Source: SZUA-38 sp965212525
GTDB lineage: Bacteria; Pseudomonadota; Gammaproteobacteria; Xanthomonadales; SZUA-38
Length of the DNA stretch: 64,000 nucleotides
Assembly (NCBI GenBank): GCA_965212525.1
Contig: CBDBVC010000013.1
Span: forward strand, 145,235-209,234
Direction of reading: 5' to 3'
In this document: positions 54,404-63,363 of the stretch, in pieces
Layout of the letters: each line of letters opens with the position of its first letter
How positions within the stretch are numbered: the stretch's first letter is position 1
The notes under the pieces: model-generated
The model's database searches: none
What the model saw: the letters and a program-made list of their open reading frames with translations, nothing else
What the model was told of the DNA's origin: nothing
Position numbers and translations under genes: made by a program

Positions 54404-56491
54404 TCACTCGACATTATCAGGTCGCAGGATGGGGAGCTGGCCAATGGTTGAGCTAGAGTTCAATCGGTCGATCTGCGCGATGATCTTGTTGCGATAGACT
54501 TTGCTCTCGTCGATCAGCTCGAGCGCTTTCTGATAGGCAATCACTGCCTTTTCTCGCTGAGAAGTCTTGATGTAAGCATTGCCCAGATCGACAAATAGCG
54601 TGTAGCGATAGTCAATCATGGCGGTCACCTGCTCCAGCCGAAGGGCAATTTTCTGCCAATCAGGATCTTCAGTTTCCTGGGTGTAGCGGCGAACTTCGCC
54701 ACGCATAGCCCTGGCCCAGTCCATGGGGTCGACGTAGCGGCCCTTCATGATGAACACATTGCCAATACGCGTGACATGCTCCAGCTGATCGAGCATGGCT
54801 GGATCCCAACCTTCCCAGGGCAGCAGGTCAGTCACCGACATGACAAAATACCCCTCCCAGATACCTTCAACATTGTCATCATCAATACCGCTTAGCACGT
54901 CAGGAAAATTAAGATTCTCCGCTTTTATTTCTTCCTCGATCAGCCACAGATATCTGTAAAACGGTTCGTCGTGCAGGTTGTTCTCGTCAATGAAGTGCTT
55001 GATTTCCCTGAGCCGCTGCGAAAGTCCGAGGCCTTCATTTACGAAGTACCGATAGGCGTTTTCGGTTCCGCCGACGGTCTCGTTGTGATATTCCCAGGTT
55101 CGTTTTTCCGTGATCGTCATTGTCAGCGTCAGAGAGAAAAGTGCGACCATCGGGATCCACACGATGCGACGGTGCCAATTAATAACAGACGCAGCAAGGC
55201 CGATGAGCAATGCCATCATCAACACCAGCGGCATGGCATGTCGAATGCCCCCATACGTTGCCTGAGATGACATCAGCGTCACCAGGTAGGCGCTCAACAA
55301 GGCAAAAATTATCAGGGATGACCGCGCAAGAATGTATCTATCCTCTCGATCGTCTTCGTTCGCATCCTGGTTTCGCATCCCTGTCCTCAGGGCCTGATAC
55401 AGCAATATCACCACACTGATGACAAACAGCAATAACAGAGGGATTGGCAATTTTGATAGCAGAATTGATGGCCAGTAAAACCAGGGGATCTCACCTTTGT
55501 ACATCGTCCCGTAAATGAATGTTCTGGCTCGACCACGACCTTCAACGCCTGCTTTCGCGGTGTCGGCCAACCCCCAGAGATAGGGTTTGGGCAGCACATT
55601 AAGATGATCCATCGTATTCAATACCGACTTAAGAGCTGGAGTACTCAGATCATCGATCTTGGCAGCAAGTGTTCGATTGAACGGGTCGGTACCGTCGGGT
55701 GTTGCGTGATTCTGGAATCCATAACAGGACCACAACAGGACGATGCCGATCAGACCGGCTAACGTCAGCTTGCCCAGGCGCTGTGTAACGGTCTTCCAGT
55801 GTTTGTTGAACACGGGTTTCAGTGCGATCAATGACAGCGCGATATACAATGCCAGCAGTGCCGGTATGGCCGAAAATTTGCTGCCCAGGGCCACACCAGT
55901 CGCAAGACCAAGCACAAGCGTCCAGGTCCAGCTCCAAACGATGGCAAAGCGAATTGCCACCATCACCACAACGGCCAGGGAGAGCGACAGGGGCAAATCG
56001 GTCATGACCACGGGCATGTGCGTACTCACACTGGGCTCGAGCGCAAGAAACACGCCCACGATCACCGCACTTGCATAGGTCCAGACATGCCACACCAGCA
56101 ACAGCAAGCAGAGTGTCAACGTGCCATTGAACACCCACATGGCGGCTCTCGCCTGACTTTGAGATCGATAATAGTCATTATCGAAATACATGGTTTCTTC
56201 GAGGAAATTGCGTTCCTCGTACTTGTCGTTCAGGGGCTTGAATTGTCGCAGCATGAAATCGGATTGCCACAGACCGACCCAGAGCTTGGTCAGCGGCGGG
56301 TGCTCGGGATTGAGACGGAAATCACCCGTCTGTACATAACTGATGCCCGAGACGATGTGGTAGGGTTCGTCAGCGTTGAACGAGTCGAGCCGAGTACCGT
56401 ACCAGGAGCGCAGCACGGCCAGTCCAACCAGAACCAACAGCCATGCGATCCTGACCGTTGTCGAATCAATCCACTGTCTGTTGAATTCCAT
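54404..56491 (-). CDS. GT39-like membrane glycosyltransferase with C-terminal TPR-like segment
   Basis: 695 residues. The first loop has FNADEPYHIVSGISYVQTGD and NPEHPPLTKL. These are the Asp-Glu and H-P-P features of GT39/ArnT-type (GT-C fold) transferases, which use polyprenyl-phosphate sugars. About ten membrane segments fill residues 15-470. The C-terminal ~200 residues are soluble, ending with a TPR-like unit (YTLFVDLGNAYIKTSQREKA). The acceptor may be protein or lipid. Neighbouring surface proteins under the same promoter type make protein O-glycosylation an attractive inference. A copy of the putative sigma promoter precedes it. Confidence 0.82.
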   Translation of the reverse strand: MEFNRQWIDSTTVRIAWLLVLVGLAVLRSWYGTRLDSFNADEPYHIVSGISYVQTGDFRLNPEHPPLTKLWVGLWQSDFMLRQFKPLNDKYEERNFLEETMYFDNDYYRSQSQARAAMWVFNGTLTLCLLLLVWHVWTYASAVIVGVFLALEPSVSTHMPVVMTDLPLSLSLAVVVMVAIRFAIVWSWTWTLVLGLATGVALGSKFSAIPALLALYIALSLIALKPVFNKHWKTVTQRLGKLTLAGLIGIVLLWSCYGFQNHATPDGTDPFNRTLAAKIDDLSTPALKSVLNTMDHLNVLPKPYLWGLADTAKAGVEGRGRARTFIYGTMYKGEIPWFYWPSILLSKLPIPLLLLFVISVVILLYQALRTGMRNQDANEDDREDRYILARSSLIIFALLSAYLVTLMSSQATYGGIRHAMPLVLMMALLIGLAASVINWHRRIVWIPMVALFSLTLTMTITEKRTWEYHNETVGGTENAYRYFVNEGLGLSQRLREIKHFIDENNLHDEPFYRYLWLIEEEIKAENLNFPDVLSGIDDDNVEGIWEGYFVMSVTDLLPWEGWDPAMLDQLEHVTRIGNVFIMKGRYVDPMDWARAMRGEVRRYTQETEDPDWQKIALRLEQVTAMIDYRYTLFVDLGNAYIKTSQREKAVIAYQKALELIDESKVYRNKIIAQIDRLNSSSTIGQLPILRPDNVE

Positions 56492-56520
56492 TTCACTGCC
56501 TTCATTGACTGCCTATAGGG

Positions 56521-56550
56521 ACAGATGCAACGGCTGTGAAAACCGAACAC
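56521..56550 (-). promoter_or_regulatory. Putative ECF sigma promoter, copy 1
   Basis: GTGTTCGG (56550-56543), 14 bases, GCATCTGT (56528-56521), 29 bases before the glycosyltransferase ATG at 56491. It lies in the 92-base gap after the kinase gene, so the glycosyltransferase can be transcribed apart from sigma and kinase. Confidence 0.75.
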
Positions 56551-56583
56551 TGGATAGCGACCACGCCTGTGATAATCAGCGAA

Positions 56584-59013
56584 TCAGTCGGGTTTCTGTT
56601 TCGACAATGACTGCAGTTTTTGTGCAATCCGGGATGTAAACTGATCAGGACGACTGAATCGTTTTGTGTGTTCTTCGTGCAATGCGATGGCTCTGGTCAG
56701 TGCGTCCTCATCCCCCAGCGAGTGATCAATCAGTGCACGGTACTGTTTCAGCAACCCGGTATGCGCATGATTCGGTTCCAGCCGCTTCTCAGCAAGATCC
56801 AGTGCAACATCGCATAGATTCGTGGCTGAATTCAGATCGCCCTGGGTGTCGTAGTAAAACCAGATAGCTGTCATGGCAACCTTGATCAGTACCTCTGGTT
56901 GATCGTCGTGGTGTGTTTGAAGCGCGTTGATGATGTCCGCAAATTCAAGCGCTGCCTCTTTCAATGCGCCGGCGTTTGCCTGTGCTATCGTCAGGTAATA
57001 GCGCAAGGTGCCCAGAGAGTAGAGGCTGTTCTTCCCGTACACACGATCGATCACCGACTGCATGGATTCGAACGTCTCAGTCGCGCTCTCAAACTCGTCA
57101 CTCTGTAAATAGGCATAGCCCAGATTCAACCGTGTATTGATCACATGACCATGATCCTCGCCCATGCTGGTCAGCATTCTGGGCAGCAATGCCTCAAGCT
57201 CAGCCAGTCCCTCGCGTTGCGCTTGAGTGTCATCCATACGGGTCTTCGCCTGGGCGGCCTGCGACAGTGATGTCAAGACACCGTAGTATTCCGCATGATG
57301 ATTCTGCTCATAAAACCCTGCTGCCGCCACATAGGCATCATGGGCCTGCTGATGCTGCTGCAATGCATCGTAATAGGCACCCTCGTTATAGGCCAGTTCG
57401 CCCAGCGCACTCAGACGCATTGAGCTTTGAGGCTTGACGTTTTCTATGCGCGTCAACAGATCAGGCAAGCTGTCAAGATCTCCAAGTTGCAGCTGGTTGA
57501 AGAACAGTGAGGCCAGTGCGCTGAGGTGTTCATCATGGGTTGCTACCGTATCAGCAGGCTGATCGAGAATCCTCTTCAGCCACTGATTGGACGTTGCATA
57601 ATCCCCTTGATCCGAATGCACGTCAGCCTGATACTGCCAGACCTTCATTTTGTTGAGCACCGAGAGTGTCGGCTGGGTTAACAGTGTATTCGCAAGCGAA
57701 ATCACTCTGTCATGTTCGCTCAGTGACAGGTAGGTTCTATCGATTCGTACCAGCAGGTCCTGCCGGATCGATTCGTTCAGCAATGGGTTACCCAGGATTC
57801 TGGACTCGGCATCGCTCAGCGCATCCACAAGTTTGACATTGGAGCCGTCAGAATACGGTGCCACGCTGAGAAATGTTCCCGACAGAATGTCATTGATGGT
57901 TTCGGTTTGCCGATTGGCATCGAGTATATTGTCACGGCTGACGATGGCGATGAGAGCGACGAGCGCCAGCAGCGACATCACTGTGCCGACTGCAAAGTGT
58001 CTGGCGCGCCGTCTCGGCGCGCTCTCGATGGTTTCCAGTTCTGTAACCACCGTCTCGATATCGGGTCGACTTTCCGGATCAACATGCAGCATGGCGGCCA
58101 GCAGTCGTCGCCAGCGTGCTGGCCCCGACAGGGACGAAGTCAGTGACGACAGTGATTTCAGATGGCCTTCGATCAGTTCACGGGACAAACCGGACAACGG
58201 GTGCTTGTCTGCCGACAACTCAAAGAACAACAGACCAAGACAAAAGATATCACTGCTGAACGTTGATTGTCGTTGATCTGTCTGCTCGGGCGCCATGGCC
58301 ACGGGTGTGCCGCTGAATACCTTGTCGCTGCGGTCAAGCTTATCGCTCAGACTGACACTGGAGCCAAAGTCCAGCAGGATAGCACCGCGCCCCGGTTGCA
58401 GCATGACATTCAGCGACTTGATATCACCGTGCACCAGCTCATTCTGATGAATGGCCTGAACTGCCCGCGCCAGTTCGGCGGCCATTTTCAGGGATTCACT
58501 CCAGCCCAGGGTCTCCGACTGAAGTCGATCATACAATACATCGCCATCCAGAAACTCGGTCCAGTAACCGGCCAGTCCTCGATCAGAATGCCCACCGTGC
58601 ACAGCCAGCACGTTCGGGTGCCGCACCATGGCCATGTTGCGCGCTTCATCCAGAAACTGGGCGTCGCTGAGGTAAAGACGCGACTCGGGCTTGAGGAACT
58701 TGACGGCAACCACCCGATCCAGCACCTGATCGAAGGCGCGATACACAACGCCGAGCCCGCCACTGCCGATTCGATCCATGATCCTGAGCGGCCCCCAGGT
58801 ATCTCCGGCTTCTACCTGTATTTCGCAGGATTCGATCTGTTGCTGAATGGATGACGATACCCGGGCGATCTTTTTCAGTGATTCGATCAGCCTGCGTTGT
58901 TCGTCATCGATGATCTCACTGATATCCACATCGACCGGCCTTCCTTCATCAATCGCCTGCAGCAATTGATCGATCAGACGATCGGCATCCGGTTGTGAGC
59001 CTTGATCAGTCAT
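56584..59013 (-). CDS. Transmembrane Ser/Thr protein kinase with C-terminal TPR-like domain
   Basis: 809 residues. The kinase domain (about 72-330) has the P-loop GSGGLG (83-88), Lys105 in VAVKFL, the catalytic loop HGDIKSLN (195-202), DFG (215-217) and APE (241-243). HGD replaces the common HRD but keeps the catalytic Asp. One membrane segment at about 340-358 puts the C-terminal ~450 residues outside the cytoplasm. These look helical and TPR-like (ADVHSDQGDYATSNQWLKRIL, NLGYAYLQSDEFESATETFE). Its ATG overlaps the sigma gene stop (ATGA). It is probably the sensor that activates that sigma factor. Confidence 0.9.
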   Translation of the reverse strand: MTDQGSQPDADRLIDQLLQAIDEGRPVDVDISEIIDDEQRRLIESLKKIARVSSSIQQQIESCEIQVEAGDTWGPLRIMDRIGSGGLGVVYRAFDQVLDRVVAVKFLKPESRLYLSDAQFLDEARNMAMVRHPNVLAVHGGHSDRGLAGYWTEFLDGDVLYDRLQSETLGWSESLKMAAELARAVQAIHQNELVHGDIKSLNVMLQPGRGAILLDFGSSVSLSDKLDRSDKVFSGTPVAMAPEQTDQRQSTFSSDIFCLGLLFFELSADKHPLSGLSRELIEGHLKSLSSLTSSLSGPARWRRLLAAMLHVDPESRPDIETVVTELETIESAPRRRARHFAVGTVMSLLALVALIAIVSRDNILDANRQTETINDILSGTFLSVAPYSDGSNVKLVDALSDAESRILGNPLLNESIRQDLLVRIDRTYLSLSEHDRVISLANTLLTQPTLSVLNKMKVWQYQADVHSDQGDYATSNQWLKRILDQPADTVATHDEHLSALASLFFNQLQLGDLDSLPDLLTRIENVKPQSSMRLSALGELAYNEGAYYDALQQHQQAHDAYVAAAGFYEQNHHAEYYGVLTSLSQAAQAKTRMDDTQAQREGLAELEALLPRMLTSMGEDHGHVINTRLNLGYAYLQSDEFESATETFESMQSVIDRVYGKNSLYSLGTLRYYLTIAQANAGALKEAALEFADIINALQTHHDDQPEVLIKVAMTAIWFYYDTQGDLNSATNLCDVALDLAEKRLEPNHAHTGLLKQYRALIDHSLGDEDALTRAIALHEEHTKRFSRPDQFTSRIAQKLQSLSKQKPD

Positions 59014-59564
59014 GACATCAGGCCGGCCATCTTGACCAGTGATCGTGAAATGAACACACGAGCGGCGTCAGCCGAATTCTTGTTCATCAGTTCGGCAACT
59101 TCCTGATGACTGAGCCCGAACTCCAGCCGCATGATGATGGCCTGCTGTTCCTTGTCCGAAAGCTGACTCAGGGCCTGATCATAATCGATGAAGGTGCCGA
59201 GATCGGTCTCGTGTGACATGCGCGTTTCATTGTCGAGCTGCGAAATGTGCTCCTGCAACGGCTTGTTTCGGCGCAGCTCCTGTTTGATCTGATTGACGAA
59301 GATGGTTCTCAGATAGGAAAAGAATTCACCCGCGGTTCGTGCCCGGAGCTTGTCATTGCTGTTCAGCGCCTTGACGAAGGTATCGTGCACCATGTCTTCG
59401 GTGTTGATGTACTCACGTGCACGTTGCGGGATACGGCCCCGCGCCCAGCGACGGAACATCGGGACATAGATCTCGAACAGGTGATTGGATGCAGCAACAT
59501 CACCGCGGCTGAACGCACTCAGTATCTGGTCGGTCCGGAATAGTTGTGTACGGCTGTCAGCCAT
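59010..59564 (-). CDS. ECF-type sigma-70 family RNA polymerase sigma factor
   Basis: 184 residues. Region 2 (about 15-90) has FEIYVPMFRRWARGRIP, YINTEDMVHDTFVKAL and FFSYLRTIFVNQIKQELRR. Region 4 (about 125-184) has LSDKEQQAIIMRLEFGLSHQEVAELMNKNSADAARVFISR (cited in part). No anti-sigma gene is nearby; instead it overlaps a Ser/Thr kinase gene. ECF factors paired with such kinases, as in the Xanthomonas EcfK-PknS and Vibrio EcfP-PknT pairs, are activated by phosphorylation in region 2, and Thr residues are available here. I could not place it in a numbered ECF group. Confidence 0.88.
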   Translation of the reverse strand: MADSRTQLFRTDQILSAFSRGDVAASNHLFEIYVPMFRRWARGRIPQRAREYINTEDMVHDTFVKALNSNDKLRARTAGEFFSYLRTIFVNQIKQELRRNKPLQEHISQLDNETRMSHETDLGTFIDYDQALSQLSDKEQQAIIMRLEFGLSHQEVAELMNKNSADAARVFISRSLVKMAGLMS

Positions 59565-59631
59565 CCCAACGCCTTCGCTGTGTCGCTGCTCTGCACTCTA
59601 ATATACAACAATCGCATGGGCGGTACAGTGA

Positions 59632-60018
59632 TCAGCTCGAGTCATCGCCAAACGGCCAGACGTAACCCGCACTGGCGCTGATCATGGCCCTGAACTGTTC
59701 CTCCTCCAGCTCATCACCAGGTGCCATGTTGAAACAGCTCTTCTTGACGCGGCTCTTGGGGACGCCGATGGTGTGTGCGTACTTTTCACGGATCGATGGT
59801 GTGCAGTACATGGCCCAGAAATGGAACGAGAGTTGCCTGCCGAAGCTAAAGCCGTATTTGCATTCGCCGTTGACCGCCAGAGACAGCATGGGTGCGCCCA
59901 TCATCTCGATCATGCGGGCCTCGGTCTTGCCGTCTACCTGCTCGATCAGATTGCGCAGTCGGTGATACAGCTGCTGCTGATCATCTGGACCCTGCCTGAT
60001 GTAGTCATCGACGGACAT
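59632..60018 (-). CDS. DUF1801-like protein
   Basis: 128 residues from MSVDDYIRQ. LYHRLRNLIEQVDGKTEARMIEMMGAPMLSL, then CKYGFSFGRQLSFHFW (cited in parts), has the helix, short G-x-P turn and beta-sheet order of DUF1801/YdhG-like proteins. The match is looser than for the gene at 17741. It follows a VOC gene by four bases, the same order as at 17320-18157. Function unknown. Confidence 0.65.
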   Translation of the reverse strand: MSVDDYIRQGPDDQQQLYHRLRNLIEQVDGKTEARMIEMMGAPMLSLAVNGECKYGFSFGRQLSFHFWAMYCTPSIREKYAHTIGVPKSRVKKSCFNMAPGDELEEEQFRAMISASAGYVWPFGDDSS

Positions 60019-60022
60019 CGGA

Positions 60023-60394
60023 TTAACGGTGCTGATCGACAAGTATGGTATTGCCGTCGGGATCGGCGATGATGAAGCTGGCCGGCCCCTGTGTCGTCTC
60101 ATCGGCCTCCTGAGTGAACTCGACGCCCTCAGACTTCAACTGCTTCTGCATGTCGCGGATGTCGGTGAATTCATCCAGGTTTTGTGCGTTGTTATCCCAG
60201 CCAGGATTGAAGGTGAGAATATTTGAATCGAACATGCCCTGAAACAGACCAATGACATGATTGCCGTTTTTCATGATCAGCCAGTTCTGAGATTCCTCAC
60301 CGTGGAACTTGCTGAAGCCCAGCTTTTCATAAAATGCCTTCGATGCCTGCAGATCCTTGACTGCCAGACTGACAGAAAATGCGCCCAGATCCAT
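60023..60394 (-). CDS. VOC-superfamily protein
   Basis: 123 residues from MDLGAFSVSLAVKDLQASKAFYEKLGF, eight or so bases after GAGGAG. The second unit ends in SFIIADPDGNTILVDQH, with the Asp-Pro-x-Gly-Asn turn of VOC proteins. Similar proteins are annotated as glyoxalase/bleomycin-resistance relatives, but nothing here shows the substrate. It is probably co-transcribed with the DUF1801-like gene downstream. Confidence 0.85.
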   Translation of the reverse strand: MDLGAFSVSLAVKDLQASKAFYEKLGFSKFHGEESQNWLIMKNGNHVIGLFQGMFDSNILTFNPGWDNNAQNLDEFTDIRDMQKQLKSEGVEFTQEADETTQGPASFIIADPDGNTILVDQHR

Positions 60395-60501
60395 GGTGTG
60401 CTCCTCGTGTTCGTGATTGATGATGATCATCATGAACCGAGACCGCGGTCAACATCAAGGGCATGAGTGGAAAATCACCCGAACGGGTGACCCTGATGAG
60501 T

Positions 60502-60711
60502 TCAGGCCAGAAAGAATGGCAACAGACAGATGCCCAGAGCAGTGGCCGTAAACAGCATGGCACGACCCAGACGCTGACATGACTCACTGAACTGGGTGTA
60601 TTCGAGTTTCAGAATGGTGACGCCGATATCATCAAGCTCATGGCAATGGGGACAGCCCTCATGCTCAACACTCACATCCAGATCACAGCGATCACAGGTC
60701 AGCGGTAGCAC
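60502..60711 (-). CDS. Small zinc-ribbon membrane protein (start uncertain)
   Basis: About 69 residues from a GTG at 60711. TCDRCDL and GCPHCHEL form a C-x-x-C / C-x-x-C zinc ribbon, and the C-terminus is one membrane segment (AMLFTATALGICLLPFFLA). The same frame stays open and protein-like upstream (FWSRYTPEERAYAKRHFNRV) but offers no ATG. The true start may be further upstream, possibly obscured by a base error. Confidence 0.45.
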   Translation of the reverse strand: MLPLTCDRCDLDVSVEHEGCPHCHELDDIGVTILKLEYTQFSESCQRLGRAMLFTATALGICLLPFFLA

Positions 60712-60879
60712 CCGATTGAAATGACGCTTCGCATAAGCCCGCTCTTCGGGTGTGTAACGAGACCAGAATTGATAGCCGGATGGTGATGTTATGTGCCAAG
60801 TATTACATGTTCACGGAACGATTGAATGTGTGACAGGTCATTGATGAAGCAAATAATCAGTTCCTGTTATCATCTGCAG

Positions 60880-61909
60880 ATGAAAATCTTCCACACCGAG
60901 AATCATGTTCTGCACCACTGCCAGGGTGAAATGAAGGACGGTGTTCTTCGACCCTGTTTTGAACACCCCGGCCGAGCCCACAATGTGCTCGAGGCATTGC
61001 ATCAGGCCGGGTACACAGACTTGCAGACGCCTGATGATTTCGGCATGCAGCCACTGATGGCCGTACACAAGAGTGACTACCTTGCCTTTCTTCAGACCGT
61101 CTGGAATGACTGGACGTCAGCCGGTCGAACGGGTGATATCTTTCCTCTGGTATGGCCCGGCCGGCGCATGCGACGCAATGTAAAGCCCGAAGGTATCGAC
61201 GGCAAGATCGGCCTGTATGCCTTCGACTCTGGCACACCCATTTGTGCGGGAACCTGGCAGGTCGCCTATGAAAGTGCACAATGCGCCCTGTCGGCGGCAC
61301 GACACATCCGTCGTGGTCATGAACAGATGGCATTCTCGTTTACACGACCACCCGGTCATCACGCCATGGCCGGTCAGTACGGTGGTTACTGTTTCATCAA
61401 TCATGCCGCCGTGGCTGCTCAATACCTGCGCGAGGACGGTCTCAATCGTGTGGCCATACTGGATGTCGATTACCATCATGGAAACGGAAGCCAGTCGATT
61501 TTCTACGACCGGCCCGATGTGCTGGTGGTCAACATTCACTGCGATCCGAAGGTGGAAATACCCCTATTATCTGGGTCATGCCAACGAGACCGGCACCGAT
61601 GAGGGTGTGGGTTACAACCTAAACCTGCCCCTGCCGAGGGGTACAGACTGGGCGGGATACCAACCGGCACTGGAGCTGGCCATCGAACGTGTTTCAGACT
61701 ACGGCGCCGATGCGCTGGTGTTTTCTTTCGGTGCAGACAGTTATCTCGATGATCCACTGGGAAGTTTCAGACTGGAACGCGACGATTTCACTCGGATCGG
61801 TCAGGCCATCAATAGCCTGGGACTGCGATCGATGATCGTGCTGGAAGGTGGTTACGCCACAGAGGTACTGGGATCAAATGTTTGCGCCCTGCTCGACGGG
61901 ATAAGCTGA
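60880..61909 (+). pseudogene. Histone deacetylase / acetylpolyamine amidohydrolase family, one frameshift
   Basis: The N-terminal part, from MKIFHTENHVLHHCQGEM, has FTRPPGHHAMAGQYGGYC (active-site His pair) and AILDVDYHHGNG (zinc Asp and His). The first frame then runs out of family character at IHCDPKVEI. The second frame (from about 61555) continues PYYLGHANETGTDEGVGYN, FSFGADSYLDDPLG and LEGGY, completing the active site. Removing one A from AAA near 61555-61557 gives a full protein of about 342 residues. The class hydrolyses N-acetylated polyamines or similar amides with zinc. Confidence 0.85.
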
Positions 61910-62483
61910 TCGTATTCAGATGACTCCAGCGGGCCCTCACCTGAAAGCTGTGTTCATCAAGCCATCGATAGCCGAGAAAGCCATGATGGATCTGCAACAG
62001 CAATTGATCGCCTCGATCTGCCAACGAATAAACATCGTAATTGACGCTGATTCTGTCCATCCACTCGCCTGATTCCAGATTTTTAAGCACCAGATAGTAC
62101 TGTGTCTCGTTCTTGGCTTGAGCCGATGGCTTATTCATCACCTGAACAGTCTCGAACACGCCATCTGTGGTATCCAGTTCAATGTTCAGATCGTGAATGA
62201 ATGCGATCGGAGATGTAATGGCACCGGTGAACCCGAATAACATGACCTGGCTAATCATGTGACGAGCACGAGTCGACTGTCGAAACAGGGCAACGGTGAT
62301 GACAAACCACAGGATCAGGAAGGTGAACCCGACAATCGTGGCCAACGTCCAGAAGGTCCCTGCGTCAATCACGATCGGGAATGCGGACTGCCAGATGCGC
62401 AGCAGCTGGAGCAGACCATTGACGGACAAGGCTGGGCCAATGCACAAAAAAAGAAGCAGGCGTTTTCTGATACCGGTCATCAT
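61809..62483 (-). CDS. Membrane protein of unknown function
   Basis: 224 residues as read, with about three membrane segments in the first 100 residues (LLLFLCIGPALSVNG, FWTLATIVGFTFLILWFVITVALF, SQVMLFGFTGAITSPIA, cited in parts). A soluble C-terminal domain follows. The last ~33 codons lie antisense to the deacetylase gene, which is unusual here. Because frameshifts are common nearby, the real C-terminus may lie in another frame ending closer to 61910. No family recognised. Confidence 0.5.
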   Translation of the reverse strand: MMTGIRKRLLLFLCIGPALSVNGLLQLLRIWQSAFPIVIDAGTFWTLATIVGFTFLILWFVITVALFRQSTRARHMISQVMLFGFTGAITSPIAFIHDLNIELDTTDGVFETVQVMNKPSAQAKNETQYYLVLKNLESGEWMDRISVNYDVYSLADRGDQLLLQIHHGFLGYRWLDEHSFQVRARWSHLNTISLSRRAGRKHLIPVPLWRNHLPARSSIAVPGY

Positions 62484-62682
62484 CTGTCCGTGTTACGATG
62501 ACCGGGGGCACGGACCGATACCTAACGCTGCAGATCACACTGACCACAACGAGGTCATGATATCGACCACTAACCACATGATTAACTCACTCAGAAATAC
62601 AACGTTTCGGTGACTATACACGAAATCACCGCGCCCTAATCATCTCATGATCGACCACAGTTTGAAATGATGGCCTGACTGA

Positions 62683-63149
62683 CTAAAAAACGGTTCGATC
62701 CATAACCGTTTCAAGTGGCGCAACCATATAGAGGCACTCACCGATATCAAATGACTTGTCGGGGTAGTCTGCTTCGACAAATCCCAGTTTGCGATAGCAA
62801 TTCAGTGCCGGCATGTTGAAATCCATCACGAACAGGGAACAGTCGCTGACACCCCAGATCCGCACACCCAGCGGTGCAAAGCTCGCGGATCAGGTTATCT
62901 GCATAACCCAGTCCGCGTGAATCCGGTGCCACAATCAGCCGGCCCAGATGACAGTGCTGCAATCGATTGTAGTACTGTCCGAAGGCATGCAACTGATCAT
63001 TGCCATCGATCAGTCTTCAACAAAATGTGCCTGTTCGGGTAAACGGGTAGCGGAAATGAGGGCCCGCCCCAGATCCGCACGCTGTATTCATCGGGAAACC
63101 ACTGTCTTATGGTTTCAAGCTGCTTCGATGTGGTGCTCACCAGTTTCAT
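62683..63149 (-). pseudogene. GNAT-family N-acetyltransferase, two frameshifts
   Basis: Three frames make up one acetyltransferase. The first (from ATG 63149) begins MKLVSTTSKQLETIRQWFPD. The second has AFGQYYNRLQHCHLGRLIVAPDSRGLGYADNLI (cited in part), which contains the acetyl-CoA-binding R-G-x-G-x-A/G loop. The third has SLFVMDFNMPALNCYRKLGF, the N-x-x-A-x-x-x-Y-x-x-x-GF motif. One surplus base near 63015-63022 and one of three T near 62881-62886 separate them. The substrate is unknown. Confidence 0.75.
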
Positions 63150-63363
63150 GTCAGTCTTTATAATGCCAACCCGCCGCGGTTTCGAACATTTCGAGAGTGG
63201 TGGCCTCCGTCAGGTTGTGGAAATTCACTGCTGCAGTCAGCTTGTAATGATGTTGACACAGTCATGGGCGACAGTCAGATCAATTCATCATAAGCTCAGC
63301 TCAGCGCAAGGATAATACCAATGGGGTCTATCAATTCGGTGACATGCCCACGGTCTGGTCAGC

